A DNA stretch of 64,000 bases, taken from positions 3,047,939 through 3,111,938 of the forward strand of contig CACRXP010000007.1 of the NCBI GenBank assembly GCA_902702965.1. Reading direction: 5' to 3'. The notes beneath the pieces were generated by a model that saw only the letters and a program-made list of their open reading frames with translations, searched no databases and had not been told where the DNA came from. Position numbers and translations under genes: made by a program. Below, in pieces: positions 1 through 12,477 of the stretch. This DNA comes from Spirometra erinaceieuropaei. Its lineage: Eukaryota > Platyhelminthes > Cestoda > Diphyllobothriidea > Diphyllobothriidae. Positions within the stretch are counted from its first letter, which is position 1; the number at the start of each line of letters is the position of its first letter.

Positions 1-175
1 TCCATAGGTATATAGCGACCTAGCAACTACATCCTATAAGTACTGCAACATCTGGGCAATGTACCACTTTTATCTGACTCTGTCTCTGATGATGGATCCG
101 AGGGAGAATCCGAAACGTCAGGCTAATAAAGCTCTTGTTCCAGCGATCGTGTCACCTTTTCGTGACTACTTCCTG
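1..175 (+). mobile_element. 3' tail of a Penelope-like element, family A
   Basis: The segment matches the 3' end of the PLE at 20930-22205: both share a block about the words tagcaactacatcctata, then a hammerhead motif, then AATAAA and a gatcgtgt block. Only the tail is inside the window, so the reverse transcriptase and endonuclease would lie upstream. Assignment to a PLE is inferred from that longer copy. Confidence 0.6.
82..123 (+). ncRNA. hammerhead ribozyme motif, family A copy 1
   Basis: Seen: CTGATGA at 86-92, one unpaired T, stem II at 94-99 with 106-111 (one mismatch here, perfect in other copies), GAAAC at 112-116 and the cleavage-type triplet GTC at 117-119. Stem I is GTCT (82-85) with AGGC (120-123), including one wobble. 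Helix III is only the self-complementary ACGT at 115-118 with no loop, so folding would need two molecules. PLE-associated small hammerheads that cleave as dimers are known; activity here is untested. Confidence 0.7.
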
Positions 176-1784
176 GAACTCGCATCTTCGCTTCTATTAG
201 CAAGGCTGCATTCCCCATCCCCGCACCCTTCGCCGGCCCAAAACTACCGTTATCCAATCAGCAGTCCTCGCTACGGATAGGCAGTCGTCTGTTCGCGACT
301 CACGTGATCACCGGACAGTACAGTGTAGCGGCCGAGGACGTCAAGGATAGCACACACACCAGAGTAAGGAAACGCTGAGAAGGAGATCCTGGGGGGGGGG
401 GTAGATCTGAACAGAACCGTTAATAACTCTTGATACGCATCCATACACAGGAGAAGTAGGCATGTCAGATAGAGATATAGTGTAATGTAACGAGATCGCA
501 CGGAAAAGCGTATAATAATAGTAAATAATACAGGAAGGATGGATTACATCTGTAGAATAACCTATCTGGGTGGAGAGGCGATACCAGCATGCCAGCTAGT
601 AAACCGGTGGGGAGCGCATCGCTGTGGGCAACTGCAGGCAGGGGTCGGGGAGGTGCCAATGTAGCGAGGAGAGCGATACGAGCGTTACGTCACGGTACGG
701 TGGGGGAGAAGGGATCGGCGGAAGAGAGAGGAAGGGACACCGGCCAGCTTCACCGAAACGCGGCTACGCCATCTCCACCCTAGGTCCTCGTGCCAAAAAG
801 TGTTCACACATTCAAACAATTCTGTTCGCGCCAAGGGGCGTTACAACTGTCCACTACCGTTTTATCCAAGTCCTCCAACTATTCAAAACTCGCTCGACTC
901 GTTCACAGCGCTTATTCAACAACAGCGTTGCTAGAAGTACCGCCGCTTCTCAGTGCGAAACTAATTTTGGATTTAAAAAAAATGTTTTGGAAGGAAAAGC
1001 AATAGCCTTCCAGTTTTAGCGTTTCACAGAGCTGAGCACGACCCCACTCCTCTGCAAAACAGTCTACTGACCCTGAAGCAAAAAGGTTCTAGGGCAAAAA
1101 CAGCGGTTGTTAGCAAGAACAGGTCTGACACAATTTCTTTCAAAATTGGCGGTTGATGGACGGCAGAGCAGCGTTTAGGCAAGTTGGTTGTTTTTATGCG
1201 TCATTCATACGTCTGCTGACAAACTGAAGTACTGGTCCCAAAAACAAATGAAGGAAAGGTTTTTTGCTCTGAAGGAAATTGTTTTCATTTTACTTCGGCA
1301 AAATGTTATGCAATAATTTCTACAACTTTTTTGTCGACCGGTTAAAGATAAGCCCTGAAAAGAGAACCTAATATCGGATTCACAGTCAGTTGTTCCCTTT
1401 AATTGTTACAGTACATTAAAATGTAAATGCTTATACGAAGGAACATCAGGGATTTTCCACGTTTTTTTTCGAGCATCGTAAGCGGATTTAGTAAAGTGTC
1501 TAAAATTTTTCAGGCGGCTTTAAACTAACCGCTGTACTAATTCATGTTTTGGAAAATGCAGAATGAATACCCATTTTCGAAAAATCCTAATAGGCCTCCG
1601 TGGGATCCGAAACCAGGACAAGAATGGTAAGGATTCAGTACGGTCGACGCCCCAACCATTCTGGCGGCAATCTAGGACAAACTTAGAAGAGTTAAAGTCA
1701 TCGGTCGGGGCCTCACATATCAGGTGGTTGGTGCGTTGCCTGTGCTTAATTCCCACACGTTCTCAGGGATTTCGGACTCGCTGC
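176..1784. other. no recognisable feature
   Basis: A run of ten G at about 391-400 and AT-rich sequence after 1100 are the only compositional features. No domain, splice-bounded exon or repeat shared with the rest of the window was recognised. Confidence 0.4.
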
Positions 1785-1868
1785 TGGCCTTCGCCAACAG
1801 CCCTAAGGCACAACGGGACGAGTGAGTTCTGTAAAGCGGTCGATGAACGCCTCTCCACCTTTATATAA
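1785..1868 (+). repeat. SINE-S fragment (head region only)
   Basis: The block with aaggcacaacgggacgagtg and the following gatcgatgaacgc-like stretch matches the head of the SINE-S units near 15.6, 28.9, 31.1 and 50.2 kb. The tRNA-like and ribozyme parts are absent, so this is a truncated copy. Confidence 0.5.
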
Positions 1869-1964
1869 TACTTTTGAAAATTGTTAAGTGTAGAACATCG
1901 AGTTAAGTCCCGAGACATGACATTTTAGGGTCAGGTCTGAAATTTTCACGAACATTTGTACCGA

Positions 1965-2965
1965 AGAGGGGGAACGACAAGATGAGACAAAAATGCGTAG
2001 CCTAGGACTTGCCGCCTCGAGATTGCATATATGACAGCCCGGCCGTCGATTCCTACTACGTCCACCATGTACACCACGGCAGGGTTGCCAGATATATGGC
2101 GACTTGCGGTTGAATTATTCTTTTTAGGACAGTAGACTTGCCAGTATTTCCCCTACCGTCTGAGTCTGATGTTAAGACAGAGTCAAGAAGCTCGGACGCG
2201 GGATCCGCCGCTGTGCCCGACAAAGCTAAAAAACCCGTCTACGCGGTGTCATGCACTTCTGGTCGGCGAAAAATGAAACAGATTTTGGACAGAAAATAAG
2301 AAGTAGTTGTAACTTACGACATTTCGACCGTCGTTGCCGACAATGTCCACCGTGTGATCAACAGCAAGGTAAGGGCAGGAACGCTGACTTAAGCGTGATT
2401 TATTTTATGGTGAATGTAGACTTGCACAGAATCTACCACACTCACTCCCCCTCCCCCACATGGACCCAATGTCAAAACAGAGTCAAGAAGACCGGAGGCG
2501 GGGGAGGGCGCAGGTGGATGGCACGGTCGAGCCCGCACCTTGACGTTCCATTCCACACCCCATAGTCCACACAACAAATAATCAAATTCTTAACGAAGAA
2601 AAACAGTGAGGCGACAGGGATGCCAGTGTACGTGACATCTGCCGAAAACTGGGTCTGCCACAGCACCCAAAAATGATGGCATTTATTATGGTGCGCAAAT
2701 CCGACAAGGCCTGCCAGAGTCCTATATGCACTCCGTGTTCATCCAGCGCATTTACCACATGGCCCGTGTACACGGAAATGCAATCGCTGCAGCCTGATCC
2801 TCAGTCCTGAGAGGGGACCGAGCTACCCTGTCAGTCGGCGACCTGCGAAGTCACGACTCTTAGCGCGTCGTGATACATTCAGAAGGGTCATGCATATTAT
2901 ACTGAGGAATACGCTAATTAGCCGTGGGGATGGATTCTCCAGCGTCGGCCTCCGTCTCTCACTCT
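1965..2965 (+). repeat. interspersed repeat R1, two adjacent copies
   Basis: Two successive blocks (about 1965-2225 and 2240-2965) share the motifs gacttgcac...tctacc and gagtcaagaag with copies at 7.2, 25.1, 27.6, 45.5 and 51.4 kb. The second copy has an additional 3' part (cgcgtcgtgata...) also present near 45.8 kb. No coding domain was recognised. It could be a non-autonomous element. Boundaries are approximate. Confidence 0.5.
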
Positions 2966-3334
2966 TCAATATCCTATGCACCAGTCGAAAGCCTAGGCCT
3001 GTCAAGCATCTGGCTAGGAGAAGGGGTGCAATGGCTAACGCGGCGTAATGTCTGCGCCTTGGCGTGTCTCGGCCTTGCGTGGACTCTGCGTTTCCCGACA
3101 AACATTTGCCGTTCGCCCGTCGAGCCAGCGTTTTGATGCGGCGCAGTCTGTTATGAGGAGGGCGGGCATCATTTAAGGTCGGTCACAGAGCCAGCAGCGG
3201 ACGTTTCTGAAGGACTGGGTGACGATCGAAGATGTAAGCCCCAGATTTTTATTACTATAACAGGCCTACTTAGTTGACCTGGATAAGCTCTTTATGTCGC
3301 GGTTACTTTCGTGGCCAAGCTTAAGAAAATAGAT

Positions 3335-3438
3335 GGGAATACAGTGTCGCAACACTTAGAATTGTCTATTCCCCCACCAGCCTGTCTTACGGGCGGACTA
3401 CTACTACTACTACTACTACTACCACTACTACTACTACC

Positions 3439-3513
<75 letters not shown>

Positions 3514-3775
3514 GCTGTTACTACTAATACTACTACCACTTGCGGGAATACAGTGTCGCAACACTGAAGAAAACTTTTTCCCCCGTCTACCACCCCTTAT
3601 ACGGCGAATACTACTAATAATCCTACTATTAGTACTACTACTGCTACCACTACTACTACTACTACTACTACCACCGCCACCACGGCTGCCAATGCTACTC
3701 TCCCAACGCTTACAGTATGGGTAACTAACTGCAATAATACTAGCATCAGTAACGGAGTGTTGCGACACTGGTATC
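3335..3775. repeat. (TAC)n array bounded by inverted CAGTGTCGCAACACT motifs
   Basis: Imperfect TAC/CTA trinucleotide arrays fill 3399-3690. A motif around cagtgtcgcaacact occurs at about 3342 and again at 3550 in the same orientation, and inverted at 3752-3767. The outer pair, GGAATACAGTG... and its inverted partner, looks like a terminal inverted repeat. The long leucine- or serine-rich open frames here are artefacts of the triplet repeat. Confidence 0.6.
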
Positions 3776-6352
3776 CAACCAGAAAATAATAACATTCATG
3801 ATTACGGCTAGGGTTGGGTTCACCAGACGCATACCATCTTACCCAAACCGGCCTTCTTTAACAAATAACCTTGAATTACCTATTTTCGTTCAGCTTACAC
3901 GCCCCTACTTCACGTATTTCAATTTACATTAGAGTGATAAATAAACATATAGCAGAAATGGGAGTTTTCACAACGCCTTCCACGGATTCCGTTAACTGCC
4001 GCGTCCGTCTGCCCCAATGAGGAAGCTAAAACCTACATCCTTGCTATATTGCAGGAGTCCATAGGCTTCATTTTCTCAGTGGGCTTTCATGTTGCGGGCA
4101 GCCATTATGGCCAGTCTGGCGCAACTGTTCAAGGCCCCGTTATGTCAAGGTCATTCACCTTCGCAGCCAGCAGTTCTAGACGCGCTGACCTGCAGCCATT
4201 TGACCGACTTCAGCTCGGACACACATGCGTGCCATTGGCTGCTGAAAGCAAAATGCGGACGAAATCTCATGTAACGCGCAACCAAAAAACCAAAAAATAA
4301 AAGAACAAACACAATGTGGTTTAATAAAGACAAACAAATAACAATGCTCAGTATGCTAAAAATGCAAAGTGGGACGATAATCATAATGAAAATACAATAG
4401 CAAATTACGTTACATTAATGACACTTCGAAATGAATGCTGTCTATGCCTACCGCTTGTCATACAGATCACCAGTTAAGCAGGTCAAATGACAGACACATC
4501 CCTTCCGCCATATCTAACCAACTGACGTTGCTTGGCGGTCCACTGGAAGCTTAAGACCATGAAAAATTCAAAGTTTGAGCAAACTGCCTGAAATTTCCAA
4601 AACGGGTTACGGTATTCTGATTTAGGTTCCGATACTCTTTTACACTGAACATCAGCTCTTCGAAGCTATTATATATGCCATTTTGGTATCAGACGCCTAA
4701 CCTGTTCACGCATATTCAGTACTTGTTTTAGGACTACAGTGTGCACGTTAGGAGGTAGTAACCAAACCAAATTTTAGAGAACGAGGACTTAGCCTACGGC
4801 AGTCCAGTAAGCAATTCTCCTCGAAAATTCTTGCTGTTTCTACCTTTTCCGTCGGCCATTTTTAAGAACATTGGACAACGGTAGGGTAGAGGACCTCGGT
4901 AGGTTGTCGGTAGACTGGATATCGTGTGCTGATGCATTTATTTGCAATATCTTGCCAGGTACTTATGACTGGCCGTTGTGTCCAAGAGCGAAAGAACAAG
5001 AAACGGAGACCAATTGTTCATGAATTAAGAGATGACAGAAATGTCTCCCAGGCGATAGTCTCAGTTGTCCGATGGTCAGACACTCTTTCAAGATGGAACA
5101 CCATGGATACCGTATCTGCATACACTGATTATTATACTCGAAAGTATCGATTTTGCTACCGACCGTCTTCTATGTTTTACTGCATCCCGTCAGCTTACAT
5201 GTTCGGTGTGCCGCCCCCCCCTTTACCACAGCCTTCACCCGGCCGTTTCCAAACATTGTCGTGATTCTGTCAGTTTTTCTCTGAACCACATCAAAACATG
5301 CAGGCACCTCTTGCCTTGTTATAGGAGCCGGTTGCCTAAGAATGCCGTAACCTTTGATATTTATTACTTTACTGAGATTATTAATGTCATTCGCCGGGTG
5401 GCTCAGTGACTGACGGTATCAACCAAACATAATTTCGCAAAACTTAAACTTAAGAGAGTTCTAGAATCCACTGCAGCTCGCGTGAAAATGTTCGATCAGT
5501 CGCGTGATAGCCGGCGGAAGCATTCCGCAAATTGTTGCCGCCAATCACTCCCCAACTGTGTCCACACAGTCGCAGCTGCCCATGCCGCCACCTGAACGCA
5601 TCTTCCTCTGCAACCACAACACAAGCTACTTAAACACCACCCCTCGGCGAATGCAACACAGATTGCCCCACGAACCTACAAAAGACGCCGTCACCACTCT
5701 ATCGGGGACTCTCAGGCATGATTGGATACAGTCAACACCAGCCCTGGCTTCGGCAGACACCACCACCGCCTGGGAGGACAACCCTGGGTTCTGTATGCAA
5801 TAAACCCCTCATTCTGGTGCCTTCTGTCTTCTTCTTGCGAGTCGGGATTTGACCTGACGATGATGACGCTTCACTGCTTAGCTGCTATAAATCTCCTAGA
5901 CGGAGATCGTTATCTTAGAGGTAGTCGCAGCCTACTACTCTGCATGAACTTCTGCTGGCTTCTGATAGATCTCCATCGAGAGAACCGGTGGTGGCGGCTT
6001 TGACGGCGAGAAGGGTGCTTCCGATCACCATAAATATTTCCAGACTGAATTAAACCTCTGGACTGACGTAACGCACAAAGCAAGATATGCGTGAGAACTG
6101 TCTCTTGCAGGTTCGTGAATATGAGTCGCACAACAACCAACACGTTACAGCCTGTAGGGCTTTACTTTAGTCGGTCAAAACTTATAGCGCTTCTTGAAGT
6201 TTCTGTCCAACTTGGGAAGGACGTGACTATTATATCAATTCTCCTACCTTATGCACCTATCTGACCTCAAAGAAATGTCCGAATAAAAGGACTATGCTAA
6301 CGTAGTATTTTCGTCCCAGGGAAAATGAACTTACCTGTATTCAGAAGACGAG
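3776..6352. other. no recognisable gene
   Basis: Mostly unique-looking, AT-rich sequence. Small open frames at 4049-4300 and 5504-5803 show no domain or splice signals I can support. Confidence 0.4.
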
Positions 6353-6353
6353 G

Positions 6354-6393
6354 TAGCGAGCATACGTAGCTTTCGATAAATTCTCGTCGGGTC
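6354..6393 (-). ncRNA. hammerhead ribozyme motif, family B copy 2
   Basis: On the minus strand the core reads CCGACGA (canonical CTGACGA with one change), stem II GA/TC around ATTTA, GAAA, helix III AGC/GCT around TACGTAT, and TC. The loop is near-palindromic, which would allow kissing or dimerisation. Position 3' of the PLE endonuclease matches the other family B copies. Confidence 0.6.
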
Positions 6394-6490
6394 AGTACAG
6401 TTATATAGAAACGGGGTAGAAGTAAAACATGTCAGCGATAAGAGAAATCGATAAAAGTTCTCCTTAAAACACAGGCGGGGTGTGGGAATA

Positions 6491-6507
6491 TGGGGGAGGG
6501 GGGGGGG
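6491..6507 (+). repeat. G-rich homopolymer run
   Basis: A G run interrupted by one A within 17 bases. A similar G run lies at 8500-8511. Confidence 0.8.
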
Positions 6508-6954
6508 TAATAGTAGTCATTGTCAAGGCCGGGGTGAGAGCGGAAGTGCGCGGCGGGAGTTGCACCGTTAGTCGACCTTCGACCACTGTAGGCGCGGAGC
6601 CTGAACGGGGTTCTTCGGTGCGCGTAAGATTGGCTTTCGTAACCTAGTGGCGGCCGCTTCCGCTGTTGCTAACAGGCGCTGGCCTGGTAGCTTAGAGTAG
6701 CTCGATGGGACCTTCTAAATCACACGAAAAGCTTCGCTGGGGTCCACACGATGTCCGGAATCGACAACATGCGCGAGAATAGCGCTGCTTATACTCCTTG
6801 TTTCTCCTTTTCCCAGCCATGCCGGGGGGTGTTCCCGTATTCTCTTGGATAAGCGCCGACTCGTGCGACCAATATAACCTGCTCCACAGGAGCAAGTGAA
6901 GGAATATATGCACATGGAGGTGGTCTGTTCTCATGCCTGCTCTAGCCGGTCTGA

Positions 6955-7200
6955 AAGACGTCTCGAATTGTACTCCTCAACGTGTGACTGTCTGTGGCGG
7001 TGGATCTGGACAGGTTGACGGAAACCAAGTATCAGAGATACAAGAATCATTTCCGTGTCTTGATGAACTGTGTCGAGCCAGGTTTTGAACTGACCTCCTA
7101 TTCTGGTGGCGAGTATCTGCTATCTACCCACCATCTTTCCGTTGTAATTGTTGGTCATAATCCTAATCAAGTGTTTACTGTGAACCAAGGTGTGTGAAGT
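6955..7200 (+). repeat. interspersed repeat R2
   Basis: Shares aatcatttccgtgtcttga and caggttttgaactg with the minus-strand copy at 16985-17215, and its front part resembles 8786-8912. No domain recognised. Confidence 0.5.
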
Positions 7201-7410
7201 GGAGTACCATCCATCTGCGCTCTCCTCCCCGCCTCTGGTCTTCTTGACTCTGTCTTGACATCGTGTCCAGGCGGGGAGGAGAGAATGCGATGGATGCTGT
7301 GCAAGTCTACTCTCACTATAAACTAATTCACGCGAAAGTCACCGTGTCCGTTTCACCTTGCTGTGAAGCGTACGGTGGACATAGCTGGATGAGACGGTCG
7401 AATTGTCATT
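7195..7410 (-). repeat. interspersed repeat R1, partial copy
   Basis: On the minus strand it contains the R1 hallmarks (accgtacg..., cacgcgaattag-like, gacttgcacagcatc, gtcaagacagagtcaagaag). Confidence 0.5.
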
Positions 7411-8785
7411 CCAATCACAGTGAAGTAATCCTTCATAAGTCAAATTACAATTAACCAGCTACTGTATTTTCTACTACTTTTATCTTTCACAGAATTATGT
7501 CGAGCCGCACCACAGTAACATATGCATAAAAACTAATCTAAATACATCCCTTCGGCAGACGGTACGTGGTCACCATATTTCCATCAGTAAACAGTCATTG
7601 CTTTTGTAAAACAATATGCACTCTGGAGTTCTTATCGGTTGGTGTTCAGGTCCACAGTTATCCTTTTCTTGCCCCAAGATTAACTGCCTCACTAGGTTGA
7701 TGGGAAACTATCATTGGCGCGAGCAATTCCTTTTGCGAAAAAGGTGCTAGGTGTTATACGTTCCTTGTACAGTAGATATTACCCTATCAACGTACTTGCG
7801 TGCCGGTGGATGACCAGCTTCATCTGAGTTCCAAGGCGTTAAAATCCCGATGCATTGGACCACAGTCACGTAAGTCAGACATGCTTCGGGAAAAATTGAA
7901 AAAATCGACCTTCAGTGCTTGAGTACACGTGTATCGTCGTTTATCCCCGGTAGTTTTCGGTTTCCGATATACTGCAAGCTGTCCTCAAAAGTTAACCATA
8001 GAGTTGTGATTTAATTGACGTCTACCCATCGAACGTAAGTAACAAACATGTATGCATGTATTTCAAGGGGTGGTTATATTTAATTGTCCCCAAATATTCC
8101 CCGATATTCACCCTTTAATTGTATCGCATCGTGAGGTATGCAGGCAAATATTTTTCCACTTTATTATAGTGAACAAAGCTGTTAACCAAGTGCTTAACTG
8201 GGTGGTAAATAAAATGCAATTGTCGACGCCATGTGGGAGGGTAGAAACAGCCGGTAAAAGAAGGTTCAGGGTAAAAAGAGGCCTGTCTACTCATACAGGG
8301 AAGTGTACGCTCCGAACAACTGATTCCCGAAGCTCTGGTTGTAGGAGTCACTAACTAGTCACGAAACTCGGGTAAACAATAATAGAGTTTAGGCAACAAA
8401 GGTCTGAGTCCTCAGGCAGCAGCTGGTTCAGGCTTATCGGCCGTTGCAAATGGCGACGTACAACGTTCCTTGTTGAAGTGGGTCCAGCAGCGGTCACTTG
8501 GGGGGGGGGGGGATAAGTTTATATTTAGGCAGGTCAACGCAAGATCTGCCACAATCTCCATTTCCTCACCCACCTTGCATCGATGGCAGGAAGAATTCAA
8601 GACGACCAGGGGTGGGCGCGGGCTCATTGGCTGACAAGATTAGGCTACCGGCCTACGCGCGCCACATCCACGCCCTCGCCCCCACTTCAGGCGCATCAAG
8701 CTGTTCTGGAGGCGACTCGGATTCCAAATGAACCGTGAAAGAGGCCCTAAATATCGCATTAACATGGAGCCACTGAGGTCTGTTT
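7411..8785. other. no recognisable gene
   Basis: AT-rich sequence with a 12-base G run near 8500. No supported coding or repeat feature. Confidence 0.4.
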
Positions 8786-8912
8786 GGAAGTACTTTGTAC
8801 TTGTCATCGTGGCTCATCCATCCGACTTTGATGATGTCCCAAATTGTGCCCCTCCACGGGTGACGATCATGGGAATATGGACCTTTTGTATTGCAGGTGG
8901 CCTTGAGCTAAA
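8786..8912 (+). repeat. interspersed repeat R2, partial copy
   Basis: The stretch around cgactttgatgatgtcccaaattgt matches the reverse complement of the 17.2 kb R2 copy at moderate identity. Confidence 0.4.
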
Positions 8913-9144
8913 TTTCAGGGGCAGGCGTCCCTTCCAATGCGACTTCCAATAAGTACTAACCCCATGGAGGTCTGGCCTTTAGTTATTGTTCAGTCCAGCA
9001 GAGTAGCGAATCATGAGCAAAGCGGCCGACGCTAACTTAACCACGCACAACAAGGACTGAATTTGGGAAACCGAGCTGTTAGTTCAATGTGCCCTCTTTT
9101 ATCTGTAAGCTGGCCTTTTCGCTACGTTGATAGTTATAGTAGGT

Positions 9145-10385
9145 AGGCTAACTCTTGAAATGTCAGTCGAAATTCCGAAAAGCGTTTTCCTTTCGAAAAG
9201 ATAAATTAAGTAGGGTTGTAAAACTAGTCAGTCTGAAACATAATTCTATAACATTTCCGTTATCGCAAGATGCCGGCTTTTGAATGAACTTCCTTCCGGC
9301 TGCATGCAAAAACTACACTCTGTAAAAAATGACCACATATGTAGCATGCATTTTTCTAATTGATTTTCGGTGCCTTTAAAGATTCCATTTTGTTTCATGG
9401 AAAACATGCATAAAAATATTCATTATTTTGCATATTCGGTAGATAATTACGCCTTTTTATAAGTTTATACTCGTAGGTGGGACATAATTCTGTTTTAAAA
9501 AAGTTTCTAATTGTGAGACTTTTAAATACCATACAATGGCCGTTCATAAATCGTCATATCTCTGCATTTACTAATGTGGCTTGTAAAGTTAATAATATGG
9601 ATCAAATTCACTGTTTAATTTTATGGACCCTATATAGTCCTCCTTTATAACCGTAGAGAAATCTGTGGTTTTCCGTACGCGGAAAATATACGGCTTGCAG
9701 TTTGGAAACCCTGAATCCAAGTGTTACGGTAGAGCGGGTTCAAAATGATTCGGGAATTGGAGAACTTTTTTAAAACCAAATTATAGCCCTCCTTCGAGTT
9801 TAAAATTAAAAGAAGACGTAATTATCTACTGAATGTGCAAAAGAATGAATACTTTAACGCATGTTTTCCATGAAGTATAATTGCACTTTCATGGGCATCG
9901 AAAATCGTTGAGAAAAATTCATGCTACTAATGTTGTCATTTTTCCCAGAGTGTAGTTTTTGCATGCAGCCGGAAGGAAGTTCATTCGAAAGCCGGCATTC
10001 TGAGGTAACGGAAATGTTATAGAATTGTGTCCCCCCTTCAAGTATAGAATTAGAAAAAGACGGAAGTATCTACCGAATGGGCAAAAGTATGAATATTCTT
10101 TGCATGCTTTCCATTAACTATAATTGGACATTTAAGGACATAAAAAATCTATGAGAAAAGTGCATGCTACTTAAGTAGTCATTTTCGCAGAGGCTAGTTT
10201 TCGCATGCAACGGAGAGGAAGTTCATTCGAAAGCCGGCATCCTATGGAAACTGAATTATTATACAGTTATGTTGCAGGCTGACTAGCTTTATAACCCTAT
10301 TCAATCTATCTTTTTGAAAGGAAAACACATTTCGGAATTTCGGTTGACATTTCATGAGTTAGCCCACATATTGTAGTCCACTCAG
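9145..10385. mobile_element. foldback (long inverted repeat) element FB, copy 1
   Basis: The left arm (about 9145-9480) reappears inverted at the right end (about 9850-10385): for example ggctaactc..gaaatgtca at the left pairs with tgacatttcatgagttagcc at the right, and gatgccggctttt pairs with gaaagccggcat. A second inner copy of the right arm is visible at 9950-10035. No transposase frame was found, so it is non-autonomous. Several further copies occur in the window. Confidence 0.75.
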
Positions 10386-11134
10386 TGTGCCCTAGCTAGA
10401 CTCGGCTCACTGAGCGTGCCAAGGGTATCATACGGTCGACGCTCAATTCTGGCTGGATTGCATTGAAGGCGTGATTCGCCAGGCGATTGTGACCAGGTGT
10501 TTATTGCTAAACACGGCTTGTAAGTGAACCAGCGTCAGTCGGCGGACAACAGTGTGAACTGTCGGCTACTAATCGCACAAGTTTAGACGGCACCGGATGG
10601 GTGGGTGTCACGGTCTATGCGACCTCGAATTGCTCTGTAAATGTCAGGTCATCAGACTGCTGCACTCACATTCTGATTTACTAGTCGTGACACTTCAGCC
10701 CTCAACCAGTAAATAACACCTGAAATTTAAAAACACGTTTTCGGTTAGGCGGGATTGTAATATGGATTATCGCGCAGTAAGATCTCTAGATATTTGGGCT
10801 ACGTTAGGATGCCGGCTTTTGATTGTGCCTTTTACTAATGTCCTATGAAAACCACAGATGGTAAAGCGAACTGCTTATTAGTGGAGATTTTTCCGCTGAT
10901 TTTTTACGTTCTTCTTAATTCAGATATATTTGGTAAAACACTAGAATAGAAAATAACATAATCGTTGCTTTTCAATTTCCTTAGAAGTCACCTGCGAACT
11001 TGGGGCAGATCAGTTTATTCAAGGTCTATAGGCTCAGACGGAGATTTTTAAGTATGAATATTGGGGCCGAAGTCCATCAGCTACAGGGGACAACCGCGTA
11101 ATATTAACTAACTGCCGACAGGCAGCTAGTAGTA

Positions 11135-11290
11135 TACCTTAAGGTAAGCTGATTCCAGCGGACAGGGAATGCTGGAGGACTCACTGATGAGCCCCTTGCA
11201 GTTGTGTCATGCAACAGCAGAATATCGTCGAAACATGCGTGTATGGGCCTTTGGCTATTACCTGTTCTCTTAGTATGGAATCAGCTTACC
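11135..11290 (+). repeat. inserted repeat carrying hammerhead motif, family E copy
   Basis: This block shares cactgatgagcc...cagcagaatatcg and the downstream tacctgttctctta with the E copy at 51664-51760. It is flanked by near-matching inverted words (aaggtaagctgattcca and tggaatcagcttaccc), which suggests a discrete insertion. Confidence 0.6.
11180..11247 (+). ncRNA. hammerhead ribozyme motif, family E copy 5 (degenerate)
   Basis: CTGATGA at 11184-11190 and GAAAC at 11230-11234 are intact. The stem II closing sequence and helix III (ACATGCGTGT) have drifted from the family consensus. Probably inactive. Confidence 0.5.
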
Positions 11291-12477
11291 CGTAAATCCC
11301 TATGATGTAGGTAATCGTGCCCAAAATTCCATGGAGATTAGTGTTCGGGTTACGGTTGTGGTTGAGTTCAGTCTAGGGTTGGCACATCGCAGTGGGAACC
11401 CTTCCTGGAATTTGACGAAAGGGGGATTCCTATCTCCGTGTACAGAACAGTTTACATTCTCGCATTCATTCGGTAGCAATTTAAGTCTTCTGCAGATTTT
11501 AAACTCGAGGGAAGAGTGTGTTGCGGTCTAAAAACATTGTAGTCATGAGATATTTGAAAAGACCGTAAAAGGCCCACTTAAATAGCACCGCATCTACCCG
11601 TTTATTGATGCTGCTTACGAAATGTGTAACGCGGCCTCTATTAATGACAAAATTGTAGGAGTCTCATGTGATGTCTTCATAATGGCACAGGGAGATGTGT
11701 GATTTTCTTTATATGGAGAGTAAACAGCCTGTGGGTTGGGAAGCACCAGTGCAATTGCAACGGTAGGACGGGTTCAACGGGAATCGGAAATTTTTTGCCG
11801 AAACTGAGGAGTAAGTTATCTTTAAACATAAAATTCGAGGGAGAGATGATTTTTCACCAAATGATCACACGGAGGAATATTTGGGTGATTCCTTTCTATA
11901 AAATAAAATTGAATTAAGAAGGGCCTCGAGAATCAGTGGACAAATCCATACTAGGGTGGTCGGCCTTCGCAAGAAACCGGCAAGAATCGTGCTTGAAAGC
12001 TGCCATCCTGACGGGACTGAACAATATCGGGTTTATGCGACATGATACTCCATATTATAACCCCACTCCAGTAAAATAACGAGGAACATCGAAGAAGGGC
12101 CGTCTGCTCTGGTAGCGAACTCCGAAATGCATGTGATGCATTTTCGCAACAAACCTGCCATCCCTAAACTCTATCCCTCTGCCTGAAACCTACTGCTTGG
12201 AGATACCCTCATCCGGTTCATTTAACATCACCAAGCAGGCACACTTCAGACTCCGTTTAGTCAGATTCGCCAGTTTATTTCAACGAGGCCCAAACGGCCT
12301 TGACAGTGTAATACAATCAAAGCCAATCAATGAAACGTAATCCACGTCGGGTCAGCAAGACGGATCTCGCATGCTAACCAGGCACTTGTCAGTGTCTTCG
12401 TGGGTTTGCAATGTCCAGAAGTCTTTTTCTGTTGCCTGATCAGTGGAATTAATCCGAAATTCGCCAGTAAATAACAC

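Larger units (their letters stand above)
6353..6935 (-). mobile_element. 5'-truncated Penelope-like element, family B (endonuclease end)
   Basis: Read on the minus strand, 6915-6715 encodes a GIY-YIG endonuclease core: IYSF, then CSCGAGYIGRTSRRL, then IREH. It is nearly identical to the family B element at 39530-41275. The continuation to the end of the protein is broken by a frameshift after FRVI. A hammerhead motif follows 3' at 6354-6393. The reverse transcriptase is missing, as expected from 5' truncation on insertion. Confidence 0.8.
10705..12085. mobile_element. foldback element FB, diverged copy interrupted by an insertion
   Basis: The FB left end (aaacacgttttcggtt, gatgccggcttttg) is at 10705-10830, internal FB motifs (cgggttcaa...cgggaat) at 11760-11850, and the right end near 12040-12085. 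A segment carrying a family E hammerhead motif interrupts it near 11135-11290. Divergence is higher than in copy 1, so this looks older. Confidence 0.5.

Noticed and set aside
3292..3795. Serine- and leucine-rich open frames
   Set aside because: Direct translation of (TAC)n/(CTA)n repeats.
5851..5910. CTGACGATGATGACG as a hammerhead core
   Set aside because: No stem II followed by GAAA within a sensible distance.
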